Counted from the first letter of the stretch, positions 25,087 to 39,400 are shown. The stretch is 64,000 nt of DNA from Marisa cornuarietis (GCA_004794655.1 SMMW01000635.1:679001-743000); one strand, 5' to 3'. The notes: generated from the letters alone by a model not told the origin. A program made the numbers and translations.

Positions 25087-26882
25087 AAAGAGAGAGAGAT
25101 CGAGAGAGAGATCGAAACCTGTGCAAATCTACAATATTTGTCCGGTTCTCATCAGATTTGACAGGAATATTCTTTTTGATAACATACGATTTTGACAGAG
25201 TATAAGCAAGACAGAGATTGGAGCTGTCAACCTGTCAAGTTAAGGAAGGGACATCAAGAGTACAAGCATTTCACTATCTTGCTACACGGATTAATAAGCT
25301 TGACTAAGACGTAGCGATAGCTTAAAAGCTGACAATACAATAACAGCTAGACGAGTTAGCGATAGAAATCAATCCGGTCAGGCACAAAAATAGCAAAACC
25401 CGATGGGTTTTCCTCAGATTTTCAAGCTACCAACTACCGTCTATTGATGTCACATAGTTCAAAACTTGACGAAAAATATCGGATACTCAAAAGTCATATG
25501 CTCACCCAAGCGCAAAGTAGTTTTGAAATGACTGGGGTTAGTTCATCACAGGAACTATTTTTCAAAAATGAAAAAAATCTGTTCTTTTCACAAAATATAA
25601 GACATTGAAAATTAGTTACACTGAAATGATGACATCCCTCCTAACCTCATTCATTTTCCCCGCAACAAATCACAAAGAAAGTACTTGCCTTCTCTTCCCT
25701 CCCAAAGTGTTAATAGTTTAATTAGTTCATTGACAGATCATGATAACTGTTTCTTGCTTCCTGCACAGTCTATTTCGATTTGCAACATCAATAGCAATTT
25801 ACGTTTCTTTCAAAAAATAGAAGAAGAAGATAGTAAAGATCGGGGATTGGTGATCGAGAAGCTATATTCTTTTCGCTATTCTTTTTCAGTAGGGTTGTAC
25901 TGGGCTCGAGACTTATTTGTATGCTTTGCTAAAGGGAAATATCTCTAACGGTAATAAACTGTTTTGAAAAAACAATCACTGACATTGCACTGACAACAAA
26001 TTAATTTTCCTAGAGACGTCATGATTCACAATCAAGCAAAGGATTGAAAAAAATGTCAACCAACGGTAAAAGAAACGATTCTTTAAAAAAATTCAAACGG
26101 ATGCGCTGTTTAGCAGACCACATCCTTCACGTAAACTTTGCTGGCTGGCATCCTCCGGAAGAAAGTCGCATGGGCAAAATTCAGCTTCCACCTTGGTCTT
26201 CTTTCATGAATCTGTTACAGATCTCACCTGACAAGGCTTAAAAAAAGAGACCGCAGAAAAAAGAACTTTGCAAGTTTAACTCTTAACTGCCACCTTGTCA
26301 AAGATTTTATCTGCCTGCTGTTCGAGCCAAACTTCATCACGACTAATCAACGGGCTCCGCCCCCCCCCCTCTTCCCACAGGCCTCTAATTTAAGCCGGAC
26401 ATCATCCCTAAGCGCTGTCCTCGTGTTTTCTCATATTCTTCCTAAAATATTTTAGAGGAAATTTGGCAAAAGTTAGGGTTAGCGCTTAAAGTTTGCATAT
26501 CTTATATTTTTAGCGTTACCTCAAAAACTGAGATAAAAAGATTTCTAAGAAAGGAAGGGTTTAGCTTCAGCAACCTCTATAAATGAGCAAAGAACTGGTG
26601 TCGTTCAGAAATTCTGTCCATAGCCGATGAGAGAGAAATATCGACGTTTAACATGTTTTTCAACCCTCGTTATATCTATTTCTGTAAGCACTACCAGTAA
26701 TAATTTCAGTGCCTTCAAATCCACTTAGATGTTTGATTCATTCCAGTATATTTATGACAAAAATGATCTATCCCCTTTCTATGTTTACGTTTGGCAAATG
26801 CTGTTACTGTGTAATGACTGAAATAATAACTAATTGTACTATTTACTAACTACTAACTCTATTTTTATTTTGGTTGTGTAAG

Positions 26883-28945
26883 GGACACTTTTCTGTGCAT
26901 TCCTTGCACTGGAAGGGTGTTGTCTGGAGAAGGATGAGAACGTGAGTTCCATAAAGTGCCGACTTCGCTCTCCGTGCTGTTACTCAGAGCCCTGTGATTA
27001 CCGAAACTGCACAAACAGCATTTCTTTCCCAAAAGAAGCAAACGACAAACATGGAAAAATATCACAGTCAAAGCCGTGCTTAGATAAAAAGAAACTCCTG
27101 GAAGCTGTAAATGAGGCTCTGGACCATGGCAAAACTCTTCTCGAGAATGAAAATGTAAGATCCAGTATTATGCACCTTTCTGGAATATGTACAATCATCA
27201 TATGCATTGAATTGTATGCAATTATATTCCAATTGAAACGTGCACTTTTATGTAAGGTATTTTACAGCCCGTTCTTATACAAATCTTTATTTTTAATTAC
27301 ATTGCACTTGTCTGTCTTTTTCTGTAACTTGTGCGGGTAAACAGGTTTGTGTCTTTTCATTCTTCACGGCTGTTTGACGGTTCTCACAAAGCGTGGATGT
27401 GATGTAAAGATAATAGAGACGATAAAGGTGATATTGCTGCAGCATAATTTCTAAATTTTGTGTGAAATATAAATTTAAATAGATTTTTCTCACGTTCATT
27501 ATAAGAGATTTGAAGGGAGAGACATTAACAGCCATTGCTATCGCACTGAGAACAAGCAACAGTTCCGATGTTAATGATAAACCTATTTATTTACAAATAT
27601 CTCGGCATTTCTCTTTCCCCTTCGGACTATTAACATGAAAGCAAAGAAACGGCAAAATACAGTTGCTGCAATACAGCATCCCATTGTACTGATCATCGAG
27701 ACACATATTTATGTCTTCGATATTTCATCGAATATATTGTTCAGCAGATGAACTTTCTATCCTGCTCTAAATGGAAAAGCTAACACTATCCTAGAAAAAA
27801 ACCCCACATATCTCAGAAACTGAGCTTAGTTGATCCTGCTTCCTGGTATGCTGAGTATAACACTTTTGAAATGAGTGGCAAGGTCAACATTCTCTAATTG
27901 TTGATTATATAATTACTAAGAAACTTGTTAACTCTCTCTCTACTTAGGTGAGAAGGTGGGGGACTGGAAGATGGACACAGAGTGCTGACAAAACAGCGTG
28001 CGAAATGAAAACCTGCGTCCAGCTGAAGGTTCGAGGAAAGAAAGATAAAATTCAGGTTGGCAAAGAAATATTCATGGATGGATGGATGGATGCTTTGGAT
28101 TTTTCTCTCAGTTCTACTTTTTTAATATACTGTGTCTTGCCAAATCGGAGCGACCCTGTTGTGTATTCTAAGATATAAATATTTAATACATAATTAATCT
28201 TGAGAATTCACTTTTTGAAGTTCTTTTCTAGTTTTCTTTGTAAACAAACACACTTGGAGAAAATTATGAATTTTTTTGTAGAAAATATTCAGAATCTGCC
28301 TGGTGTATTCAAACGAAGATAGTCACTCCAATAAATTTGATACAGAAAAATGGCAATTATTATAACTATAGTTATATTCTCGATATAACATCCTTATCAT
28401 TTCAATGTCAACACAAACTTTGTAAAGTCATCCAGTCTCAGAGCAATCCGTTTCTCTTTTTAAAATTTTGTGATATTTTTCATAGCAGAACATGGTTTTA
28501 TCTCAGATCCAGTGATACGCTGCGTCACCAATGTATACGATACTCTGAAATTCGGTGATGTGTTTTGTCACAGAGTAGCATGATTATCTTTCAAATACCG
28601 TGTTGTGTTTTGTTTCAGACGAAACCTATGAGAGACATTCTGCAGATTGTCAGCTTTGCCCACTTTGTGGACAAAGCGTCCAAATTCAGTCACTGGAATG
28701 AGGCGGTTCGCGACGAGATGAAGAGCCTCGAGAAGAAGATGATGAACATTGCCTGCAAAATTGCCACCGTCCTCAGCAACCCCGCTCTTAGCTCCCTCGC
28801 CACCACTGACGTCCCTGCGAGCGTTCCTAGCCACCTGCTTAGTCCGAAGAGCAAAGGTCAGGGAGGCGTGGCGACCTACGTATTGCTGCAGAAGATTGAG
28901 GACTTCTTCAAGAGGCTGGTGTACGGCTACAATACAAGATGTTAG
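26883..28945 (+). CDS. Unrecognised, probably secreted helical protein, copy 2 (three visible exons)
   Basis: Paralogue of the 16.2-18.2 kb gene; function unknown. Exons are A 26883-27154, B 27948-28055 and C 28619-28945 (TAG). A starts in phase 1 and ends in phase 0; B and C start in phase 0. Together they give 234 residues. Exon A starts with hydrophobic residues ('TLFCAFLALEGCC') and then has spaced cysteines ('PCCYSEPCDYRNC') and a helix 'LLEAVNEALDHGKTLLENEN'. Exon B carries 'RRWGTGRW', a short C-x3-C (CEMKTC) and a basic end. Exon C has 'DILQIVSFAHFVDKASKF', a coiled-coil-like 'EMKSLEKKMMNIACKI', a Pro/Ser linker and 'LLQKIEDFFKRL'. The donor of B is weak (CAG|GTTGGC). A preceding signal-peptide exon is expected but was not found. 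The hydrophobic start could instead be part of that signal. Confidence 0.75.
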
Positions 28946-29690
28946 GGATGCTCATCCGACATTTACAAACGACACAGGACTAATCCGATGTTTAAAGGTG
29001 ACAGCACCTTGATGCCACGCCTACTCCTGCGAGTTTTTTGTGCCAACGGTTGTCATGGCAAATGCTAATGAGTTGGCGCCCTTTTTAACACGTTTATTAA
29101 TTAAATTTCTCATTGTTTTCATTTTTGTTTATACTCTTTTCATATTTTCTACCCTTAACTCATTTTTTTATAATGAAAATGGCTTTCGTTTAGTGGCAAC
29201 TTTTATTTCTATTTGTTTTGTTTTCACGGGGTTTTATTCATGATTTCTGTGCCTTCTTTTTAGCATTGTAAGACATTATGTTCAATGTTCATTAAGCTGC
29301 CATATTTAATTGACAGCTCACATGATCTTGTTTTCTCTTCTCTCTCTCTCTCTTCTGTCTTTCTCATGCTCTTCATTTCTTTCTTTCAGTTGTTAGAATG
29401 ATCTCTACCTATATGAGAACAATTCCGACAGTCAGTCGGCTGAGTAAATCAAATATTTGATGATGACTATTTTCCAAAGGAAAATTGTGTACGCTAAATT
29501 AGCCTTTATTTACTTTGCAGCATGAGTATCTTTTGATTATTTATTTGCTTCTAAATTATACAGCTAACGTTTATATTGTGGTGTGTACAGTGAGCCATAT
29601 TGAAAATGCATTTTCGTAGGGGCAGACTCGCGCAAACATGCACGCCTTACGTACATTGAGGAAAACGCTGACACTCGATCATTTTACCAT

Positions 29691-29766
<76 letters not shown>
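29691..29766. repeat. CA dinucleotide microsatellite
   Basis: About 38 CA units. Confidence 0.98.
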
Positions 29767-29768
<2 letters not shown>

Positions 29769-30046
29769 GTACACGCAGACATCTATACTGAAGACGCTGC
29801 CACATGTACTCCTTTCAGTGCACCTTTTCTATCGAGCCAATGTACTTTATACTCCTACGAAACTTACTTATAAAGTTTCTGTTATCAATTCTTGACATCT
29901 ATCTGCTATCTTACTATTTCTGATCGCAACTTGCTGTTTGTATATTTGCTTTTGTTTGATCGTAAGCAAAAAAATAGTATTGCAATGTCACTGTCCAACG
30001 TTGGAGTAGATCACGTCTTTCCATGTCACCGACTTTCTTGGCAATA

Positions 30047-30345
30047 TAATAATAAATAATAATAAATGAAGATTTGTTTAGCGCATATTCACACTCATAG
30101 AGAGCATGCTCTTGGCGCTTAAAAACAAGGAAGAGACATGGACTACATGGATAGAACACGAGGGACGTAAGAATGAACGACAATACTGACGACAAACAGA
30201 AAACAAAGATGGAAAACACAAAAAGACACCAAGTAACAGAACATAGAAAATATAGCGATTCTGCAGAGAAAGATGGTAGAAAATTAGCAAGAGCAGAAAG
30301 GGGGGAGGATAAGAAGGACGAGCATTGTGTCTTTTTAATAATATA
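30047..30345 (-). mobile_element. V-SINE/Deu-like element, minus strand
   Basis: Begins with an AAT repeat (the tail, in reverse) followed by 'tgaagatttgtttagcgcat' and 'agagagcatgctcttggcgc'. About 270 bases match the reverse complement of 44,812-45,051 with few changes, and a more diverged copy lies at 40,738-41,000. The ORFs read through it are repeat-derived and not genes. Confidence 0.7.
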
Positions 30346-31559
30346 AAGGAGTGACACAAATAAAAGAGGCCAACAGACTTCACGTGAGAAGGATGCTTGT
30401 TGTGTGGTTGGGAAACAGGATGACTAGAATACATGAGATACAGTATTCCTGCATTGTGCAGGGATGCAGGCATTCATACATACGTAACTACATACACACA
30501 ATTTTGTACTAGTATGTGTATACATTTAACAGGCATTCATACAAGAGTAGTTATTGATATACGAATGCGCCTACATCAGTGCCTACCAACAGCAATGATA
30601 AATGTTGTTTCAGAAAAGTCTTTGCTGAATAATACATAAATAATTAATGATGATGATGATGATGGGTTTACCTCTACTTGAACCAAAACTAAGCAAACAA
30701 AAAAGAAAGATATTGTTCAAGATTTCTCAGGTACAAAAACTTCTGAGGGTAAAGAGCGGGATAAGTACAGTACCAAATAGAAAACTTAATTGTGAGTTGT
30801 GAGAAAAAAAGAAGAAAAAGTTTTTTGAGAGAATGGAGAGATTGGCGGAAAAAGTAAGGAATGGCGAAAGCATTGAACAGTGTGATACTCAGGGAATTCT
30901 TTACCGATCTGTCGTATGGGTCAGTTATGTGTTGAAAATTTCCCACTCATGATTTACGCCTCAGATAACGAGAGCTCCCACTTTGTAAGAAAATGAGGGT
31001 GAAAATCAGTAAGCATGCGAGTTGACATCTCTTTGCTTTAGAATATAAAACTACAGCGCATCATTTTTCTAAACAATGCACAATCGTGAACATCTGTGTG
31101 GTTTCGTGAATGGCTTCCTATGAGAGCGACAGCCCTGCGAGCCCCGTTTCATTCATTTCCTCCAACTACTCAGGCTTCTGCTCACGTAACACAATACTAC
31201 TGCACTTTAAAGGTGTGTTGGTAAAAGGGATTTTTGTTTATATTTTTAACGTTAAGTTTATTGGGTCACTTAATGATTAGATCTGAAGGCGTACAGGTCT
31301 GACATATATTCAATGATTTTTCTAAATAAGATTTTTACGCTGGGTTTGGGGGGAAGAACCTCCCGAAATTTCCTTAAGCGGTCGTACTCACGACCTCAGT
31401 AGGAAGAGAAGAATGCAAAAGGATGTAAAAGCCTAAGAACGTTCGGGTTCATAAGGCACAAGCTAACGAACTTGACGATGCCACGTATGTCTGTCGGTTA
31501 CTCGCTCCCTCATCACAACTCAACCCCACCGCTTCCACGTGACGATACCGTTACCGCGA

Positions 31560-31760
31560 GGGTGGGTGGGTGGGTGGGAATAGGTGTTTTATGCCGATCC
31601 AGCAACAAAGGCTATATCACGGCATGGCAGCCAGTCGTGTTAACAGATCCCCCCCCCCTCATGCAGAGAAAGAACAGCGTGCCAGAGACGAGAGCTGAAT
31701 CCAGGACACCCAACCTTCACTGTATCGTTGCGCCACCGGGATGCCCCCGTTACCGGGACG
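31560..31760 (+). mobile_element. SINE copy (same family as 47.66 and 52.2 kb)
   Basis: Has the blocks 'gtgttttatgccgatccagc', 'ggctatatcacggcatggca', 'gcagagaaagaacagcgtg' and 'gagacgagagctgaatcc', in the same order as the other copies. A GGGT repeat lies just in front. Confidence 0.75.
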
Positions 31761-31785
31761 TGACAAAAGAACAGGCTGTAAGTGG

Positions 31786-31826
31786 ATGACGTGATGATGA
31801 CGTGATGATGACGTGATGATGACGCG
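31786..31826. repeat. Short 12-base tandem repeat
   Basis: About three and a half units of 'gatgatgacgtg' in tandem, directly after the SINE. Confidence 0.8.
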
Positions 31827-33364
31827 TCCATCCTCAAGTGTCAGCAAATATCGTGTCTTGTCTTTGCAGCCCTTCGACTTCCTATTTTTTCAAGCTATGA
31901 TATAGTTTTACATAGGACCTTTGAAAGAGGTATTTGATGGTTCCTGTGTAAGAGGGAATTGTAGTGGTAGTGGGAATGACAGTAAATATAAAAAATAACG
32001 GTTCCGATAAAAAAATAAAAAACGATTGAAAAACAGCTGGGTATACCTAAATATTATGCGTTACAGAACGACAGTTGAAAATTAAAATATTTAAACTGTC
32101 TTATATATATCAAGTACCAGCAGAGTTTAGTTTATTTTCTTCTTGTAACTCAGATAAGGGATATCTGTAAATTTTGAACTGGAAACCTTGCCCTCTGCAC
32201 CACCTGTTAACCCTTAAACTCCATTCTCCTACCAAGTTTTTCTTCTTCTTCTATACATTGATGTATTTCTGTACGAATTTTTGAAACATACAAGAGATAA
32301 TTAGAAAAGCGACTCAACTATTTTTAGTGGCGTTAAAATCAGCTCAGTAAGTGCAAATCAGTTTACCTAAACATATGTACAGGTTATGAACTATCTTAGC
32401 ATTGATCATGCTATAAAAAGCGTTGCCTGGCAACTGGCAGAGACTACTGGAGACCAATAAAGTGTCGATTGTAGTTCCATGCAGTGCTATGAAGTTATGT
32501 AAACAGACTTATTACAGACCTTCCCAGCTTGACAAAGCCAAGCGCTGGACGAAAGAACGAGTCGAGCCGTTTAGAGTGGTTGTCTCTTGAGAGTTTTATG
32601 GCTGCGAGACACTTGATAAAACCAAGCATTTATTGAGGAACAAATATGTAAGGAATAACTTCTTTTTGTTGTCAAGTTAAAACCCTTTAAGCCGTCAAAG
32701 AATAACGTTTTTATTTAAAATAAGAAAGGAGGCAGGAAGAAAAAAGCAATTACAAAACGAACGATAGAAAGAAAAAAAGAAATGAAAGATTCAAACTGTC
32801 CAATGTTATTTTTATTTCCTTATAAATCTTGGTATAGAGAGTATCTATAATGTGAAACGTAGAATGAACGCTAACATTTTAGAAAGTACAAAGAGTTTCT
32901 TTAAATTCTTATTCCACTCGCATTTGTGCGCGTGTTACCCCGGCTAATCTTTGAAGCTCGTCAGAAACATTATAGACGATGTGGGAAAACAATAATAACC
33001 TGTTTGCTCTTTGATTTTATTCCTCTTAAAAATGAAGAAATGGGTCTCAGGAAATGGACATACGGCGCTGAAGGAATGGCGTGTGGCCTAAGCACGTGTT
33101 GCTCTGAAAGCCCAAAGGAGTCTTGAAATGAATCGAGTATTGGGGATCAAAACTTTACATTTTCTTATGCTTTTTCACTTCGGTCTTGTGTTTATTATTG
33201 TGCTATAGTTACAAGTAAATAGTCTTGATCTATAAGATCTTTTATTTACTTTGATAGGCAGAGAGTTTTCTCTGAGAAAAAAATGTACCAAATTTGTTCA
33301 TATTTTGTGGACGCTTATGATTTTACGATTACGACGTGAAATATCTTATGTGCTCTCTCTTTGA

Positions 33365-33400
<36 letters not shown>

Positions 33401-33502
33401 AGCGCAAACTAACGCAGCAGATAAATACTAAATATTAACCTAGATTTCTAAAAAAAAAATGTACAAACAAATTATTTAAACGACAAATAATGTTAATTAC
33501 AG

Positions 33503-33835
33503 ACAGTCATATTGAAAGACGTACTTCACATTGTCCACATTTTTCGCTATTACTTAGAGAACTTTGTCGGTCAACAAAGAGATACGGAACGCAACTCGCA
33601 ACCTTGAGGTGAAGACGATGAATGTGGTCTGCAAGCTTTCCACTGTGCTTGATGTCACACGTGTTGTCCACAACAACGTGGACATTCCCGGTGATCTCTG
33701 CTCTTTGGGAGCAACTTGGAAGGGGCTACGATAAATGAGCGCTTAAGTCTCTCTGCAAAAGATAGACAACTTCATCGCAAGATTTTGGGCCAGCTATACG
33801 TACAGTGGCATTGAATTGTGTGCCTCAAGAGCTTA
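33503..33835 (+). pseudogene. Broken last exon of the secreted-like family, copy 3
   Basis: Follows a good acceptor (TTACAG). It starts 'DVLHIVHIFRYYLENFV', the counterpart of 'DILQIVSFSHYVEKYL' in copy 1. After a frameshift near 33,565 it continues 'RNLEVKTMNVVCKLSTVL', then 'VDIPGDLCSLG', two in-frame TAA codons, and 'LQKIDNFIARFWASY' up to a TAA at 33,833. The block order equals exon C of copies 1 and 2. With one frameshift and two internal stops it is a pseudogene. No upstream exons were found for it. Confidence 0.8.
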
Positions 33836-34560
33836 AATTTTATCACACCGACATCGGAGAGGTTAACAGCAACTTTCTATTTGAAACCATACAGCAAAAT
33901 GATTTTGGTGAGTGGACATTTCCTGGTTTTTTCCCCCTCTTTTTTCTGACATCTGTAAGAAACTGCTGCAAAATATCAGAAGTAAACAACACGTTGTTTC
34001 CTTATGGAAATACAGTGTATACAGTGGGCTAAATTAGCCTTCAATTGGCATGAAGTAGTGCATCTGCACGTGTAGCTTATATGGATTCAATTTCTCGTGA
34101 TTTTAGATCATCTGTTTTGTGTCAGAATTTGTATATGCTGACCGTTTGCTATGGTTATTATTTGTGCTAACTATGATAGCAACATGTAACGGTTTCCACT
34201 GGAAAATCTGCTGGTTTGGAGCGTCCTTACTGACATCAGCAAGGTCTGTCTCGTCTACACACATGATTGTGTGTGTGTGAGAGATAGAGAGAGAGAGAGA
34301 GAAACTTTCACATCTGAATCCTAACTTTTGTCCTGATTATAATGCGAAGAGCCACAACAATTTCTGGTTTAAGATTAACATCAGACTTCTGAATATTTGA
34401 TTATCACAAACATATACAATTGTTGACTGGCGCTAAAAATTACCCCTGTTTGACATCAGCCGCATCTTCTCTCTCTCTCTTCTCTTCACCCCCAACCCAT
34501 GCTTTACGAAGTGTCAGTTTCAATCTCTGTTGTTTTGCTGTTTTTTTTTTGTTTTTTTCC

Positions 34561-35066
34561 TCAAGATCGGCGACCTCCTCTCCTCTTGACCCTTGGCTTC
34601 ACTGTTGCTGGCCTTGCACCTCGACCTTGCTTCCTACCGCGACCTCTCCCCTTCCTCTCTTCATCTTCTTTCTGCCGCTTCCCTGGTGGCTCTATTCTGT
34701 CCGCCCTTTCTTCTTCGCTTTCTTCAAACTCCAGATCGTCGGCTCATTTCGACCTCTTGCCGCGCCCTTTGCCCTTACCCGCCATTGTTTTCGATGATTC
34801 TTCATTCGCGCCTGCCCTTTCATCCTTGACTCGTTCTTTGTTTTCGGCCGCTTTCCTGGCTTTCTCTTTTGCTCGATACTTCTCTAACACCACGGTCCAC
34901 CCACCGGCCGTCTTAGGTAGTGTCCAATGATAATCTTTTGTTTCAATGGAGTACTTCACTGACTCTACGAGTTTTTCAAAAGTCGTTTTCTCGTTCCAAG
35001 GCTCCAGATTTAAGACCTGAAAACATACACGCAAGAGTATACAATTATGTACTTTATGGATCAAAT

Positions 35067-35107
<41 letters not shown>

Positions 35108-36352
35108 CACTTTTTATTAAATCCCACGCCAAAGTTTACAAAGTTGCAACACGATAGTTTGATACTTCAAACTCTAACATTTTTTTTAAAAACTTGCAAT
35201 AAGCTTTTGGAAGAGGCCTTGTAAAACTCTGAATGACAACAGATGTGGGAACTCACCTCGAACCAGTCTTGATACGAATTCATGCTGTTGTTGATTGTAT
35301 TGCAGGCTTTTTTCATCTTTTCCACCATTTCCCCTGTTGGAAAGCCATAATTTTGGTCATAGCGGTGCACCAGGTCTTTCCTGCTCATGCTCCTCGGTTG
35401 GGCAATGTCCAGAAACAAGACCTGTGAAATATAGTCAGACTTTATCTTCATGCAACCACAGTGCACTGTAGATCATTCTGGCAGAACTTCTTGGAATGTT
35501 AGAGCACAACAAATTTCATGAGTTGAAAAGAAGTACAAACACATTCTCCATAATTTTTACAAGCAACACAAGGTAGAAAAATTGATAAAGAAACATGTTT
35601 TAGAGGTCAGATTAAAGGATAGACGGAGCAGAGGGAGTCAAGTGCATGAGACTGATGGATGTGTGGGAAGATTAAAGAACAAATGGGACACAATTCTTAT
35701 AAATAATCCTCATTTTTTCCTTGGTTACCTGGAAAGCCAGAATTTTACGGCTGACTTCTGTTCTTCGAAAGGTGTGTAATAATCTGTATTCCATGTCTGT
35801 GTCCAGAAAGCCCAGGTTGGCATCGTCCTTAACGTACCACATCACATTTCGGCGAAACGACTCATTGAGGTAGGCTTCGCAAGCGTCCTGCCATCTGCAA
35901 AAATGAAAATTTCAGCAGCTGACTATACCGACGGTCATAAAACGGAATTGTTGACACCTCTGAACCATTTGAATTTCAAGACTATGGCTATAAATGTTTC
36001 CTACATATGATAACTGTGCAACGGTTTAAAATTCTGACATCATTTTATTCTTCAAAACTAAGCTATCCTCTTAAGGATGATAGTAAGAGAGAGAGAGAGA
36101 GAAGCAGGGTGGATGACAGGGACAAGACAAACTACTAGAAGACAGACAAGCAGATTTAAACAGACAGGTCAACACAGGACAGAAATTCTACTTTGTGCAA
36201 ACTTCTCTGTTTAAAATTAAACTTTGTACAGACGTGTATTTCTCTGACGCGGAAAGTAGCATCAGCCATTCTCCGATGTGAGGACAAGCAGATTTTGTCC
36301 GTTTTTCTTCATCTTCGATGAAATCCTGAATGGGCGCGGACACACACACGCA

Positions 36353-36437
<85 letters not shown>

Positions 36438-39400
36438 TGAATGTGAACGAGTTATTCTTAGTAATAAAAAAGTGCTGGTATAACTGATCATACCATGCAC
36501 AAAGAGAAAAAAATGACTTAATTTTTCTCTATTCATGTGACTGTTGAAAAGGATAAGTTCGCATGTGCTCAAAGCCGTTAACGTCATCATTTTGACAGAA
36601 ATGCATATCACATATTTCTGAGAATGTGTGTAAAGGCTGAATAAAGAACAAGAACATTACATTCTGCGAACCTTTAGTTTCATATCCACCAATCCTTGTA
36701 GACTCGGATAAGTTTCCAGTGCCCATAAAAGCAGTCTGTGAAGAGCGAAGTAGCCCGTGAGAGAGCTGTCGCTTGTGTGTTGGGTTCCTTTGGAGAACTC
36801 CACGACTGTCGCAGCCATAAGGTTAGGAATCGTCTTCAACACAGCTTCTTCGAAAGACCCTTTGCTGTCCACCGATGGGAGTATTTTTGTGACTTCTTTT
36901 ATTGTTTCTTCGAATGTTTCCTATTTGAACGTATGCAAACCTCATTATTACAGACATTTATAAACAACGAATTCTCTTTTCTGGCACTGTATCTGCACGA
37001 AAATGATTTTCTTTCAGAGTTTTAGCCATACTGTTTTGTATAAGGACGTATTAGACAAAACATACAGTCTTGAGGTTTGTCGCATCGCTAAAGAGAATCA
37101 ATTCTGTTGTCATTCAAGACTCTTTTTTGACTAAAAATAGTGCCAGCTTTTTTATTAGGCTTACTTTGTAAAACCATGTTTACAAATATTTTAAACAGCA
37201 ATAATAATCTACCGTACTGAATTATAGCCAAGACGTATTGAAGAGCCGCACAACGAAGTAGATTTTGTTTTCGTCTGTTTTCAAAGGAATCAATTTTTAA
37301 TAGGCTGTGCAAAATGTTTTATTCAACGAAATCTATAAAGCTTGAAGAACTAATGGTTTTTTTCAACCTAGTTCTGAAGGTCGCCGTTAAAGACAAACTC
37401 TGTTGAAGAGTCAATTCTGTCAACCTGCCAGCAGCTTCTCGTGGAATTTTATGGGTATCCTCTTCCTCTCTACTTTTATTATATTATGGGAGGGAATTTG
37501 GATTCCCGATAGGGCTAGACAAAACCACAGATTTGTATCATCAGTCCGTGGGACAAACCATGCGACCATTGACTCGTCAAATGTATACCTTTTCAAAGCT
37601 GTAGGTAAACACACTTTCTACTAGAAATATCCAGTGAAATGATACCTGTATTTTGTTACCGTGCAACGGGTGAATGTACATGGGCAGAAAAAACATCAGT
37701 TTTTCCTTCAGTGTGCTGTGCACAAAGCCCACAGACGCCTGCATGCCATAGAAGGACTCTGCGGTCATGAACTCGCATGGTGTCGTCAGGGAGGGTCTGT
37801 GCTCGGGCCCGGAGACAGCTAGTCCGTATCCGAACAGCTCCGTTCGTGATTCAAACTGTTTAAGGACGAAGTTTTCTTTGGAAATGTAATCAACAATTTC
37901 TGGGCATCCATCAGTTGGATTCTTGCTCTCTTCATTAGGAAGAATGCCGTCCTTTCCTTTGGCTGCAAAAATGAAACTTGTTTTTTAGTACGGTGTGCCT
38001 TCATCCAGTTGCTTGCGTGTGGAACTTGGATTCAAACTTACATGAAAACAACATCTCAATGTAAACTACGAGTACAGAGATTAGTTTTTCATTAACACAT
38101 AAGTTTCCTGCTTGATTAAATCATAGATCATGCAGATAGTTAAATCTTGAGTCACTTGATTTACAGTCAGATTCTATGCTAACCAGTTCGATTCTGGACG
38201 CTGCAATAATAATACCTTATTACAATTAAGCTTCCTATGTGTTACTATTTACTATTTTTGAATAATAAATAAATTTTTCCACTACTTCAATCCATTTCTA
38301 TTACTTAATTGACCTGATGCCGTGTCAGAGTAATATTCTATACATGCAAACAAGCAAACAGGCCTATATTTATATTCTGGCTTCCTTTCTCAAGTGGGGT
38401 ACCTATGGTAAAGGAGTAACTGTTTTTAAGTGTTCGTTTGTTATATAATATGTTTCACAAATTGATAAGAGTAATGGCTATGTTGAGCCTGATCTGTCGA
38501 GATTCATTATTGCATGATTTAATGTTATCGTCGTTATCACACCATTCTATTGATAGAGACATCTAAGTCATTGTTTTTTTTCTCCCCGTTAACAGTGAGA
38601 ATGATACTCAGTAACAAGTCTAAACTTGAACCATACTGTACTGATAGATCACTGTCTGGACAAAATAATTTCGCTTAGTCCTTTCATATAAAATGCTAGC
38701 TACTTCTTTAACACAAAATATTCCGAAGTAACCTGATGTTTCTTGTTCAACATCCAGTGCTGGGAATGGCTTGCTGTAAGTGTGTCCGCAGTCTTTACAC
38801 GTGAAACCCTTGCTGAGGGAGACGTTCGCAGTTTTCTGATGTTCTCCAGCGGTCTCAGCCAAAAACGCCACTAAGTTCATAAGTACCGTCTGTACAGTGT
38901 AACCAGGTGACCAACCATATCCTTTCTGATTCGTCCACTCGGTCGAGTGATATTTTGCAAAGTCAGAGAAAATGTTCAAACAAACCTGCACATATTTTTT
39001 CCCAGCAAAAATGTAGGTGAAATAGTTCATTTAGAACGAAGATGTACCAATAATACAGGTGATACTACTTTGAATAATTATTCTATTGGTAAGATTGCTT
39101 CGTATGATGTAACGTCTACCTGCAGAGTTCTATAAGCATCCCCGTAGACTTTTGTTCACATCTACAGTAAGACAAACGAAAATGTGGAATGTAGAAGAAG
39201 CTTCCAAAAGATTAACAAAAATGAAACGTTTGGACTTGCATGTTCAAACGATTCTATTGGATAACCTGATATGTTTACGAGATATGAGGGATTAGTAAGA
39301 GTGCCCATATTTGATTTGGTGATGCATTTATTGACCAGAAATTTGAGAAAGAACGATAAACCTTGCGCTAGGATTTGCGCAGAAAACAGAAATTCAAATC

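Larger units (their letters stand above)
28946..33502. other. Downstream of copy 2, no gene recognised
   Basis: Holds the probable 3' untranslated region of copy 2, a CA repeat, SINE copies and microsatellites. The hydrophobic frame at 29,040-29,243 is AT-driven and lacks support. No exons A or B belonging to the broken third copy at 33.5 kb were recognised. Confidence 0.5.

Noticed and set aside
29040..29243. Small membrane protein
   Set aside because: The hydrophobic frame comes from T-rich sequence just after the copy 2 stop; no splice or start context and no known motif.
30078..30473. Cysteine/serine-rich secreted proteins on the minus strand
   Set aside because: The same frame recurs at 44.8-45.0 kb because both are copies of one SINE-like repeat.
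34420..34930. Plus-strand proline/serine-rich genes
   Set aside because: Three overlapping plus-strand frames are the antisense shadow of the Lys/Arg/Glu-rich last exon of the E2 gene.
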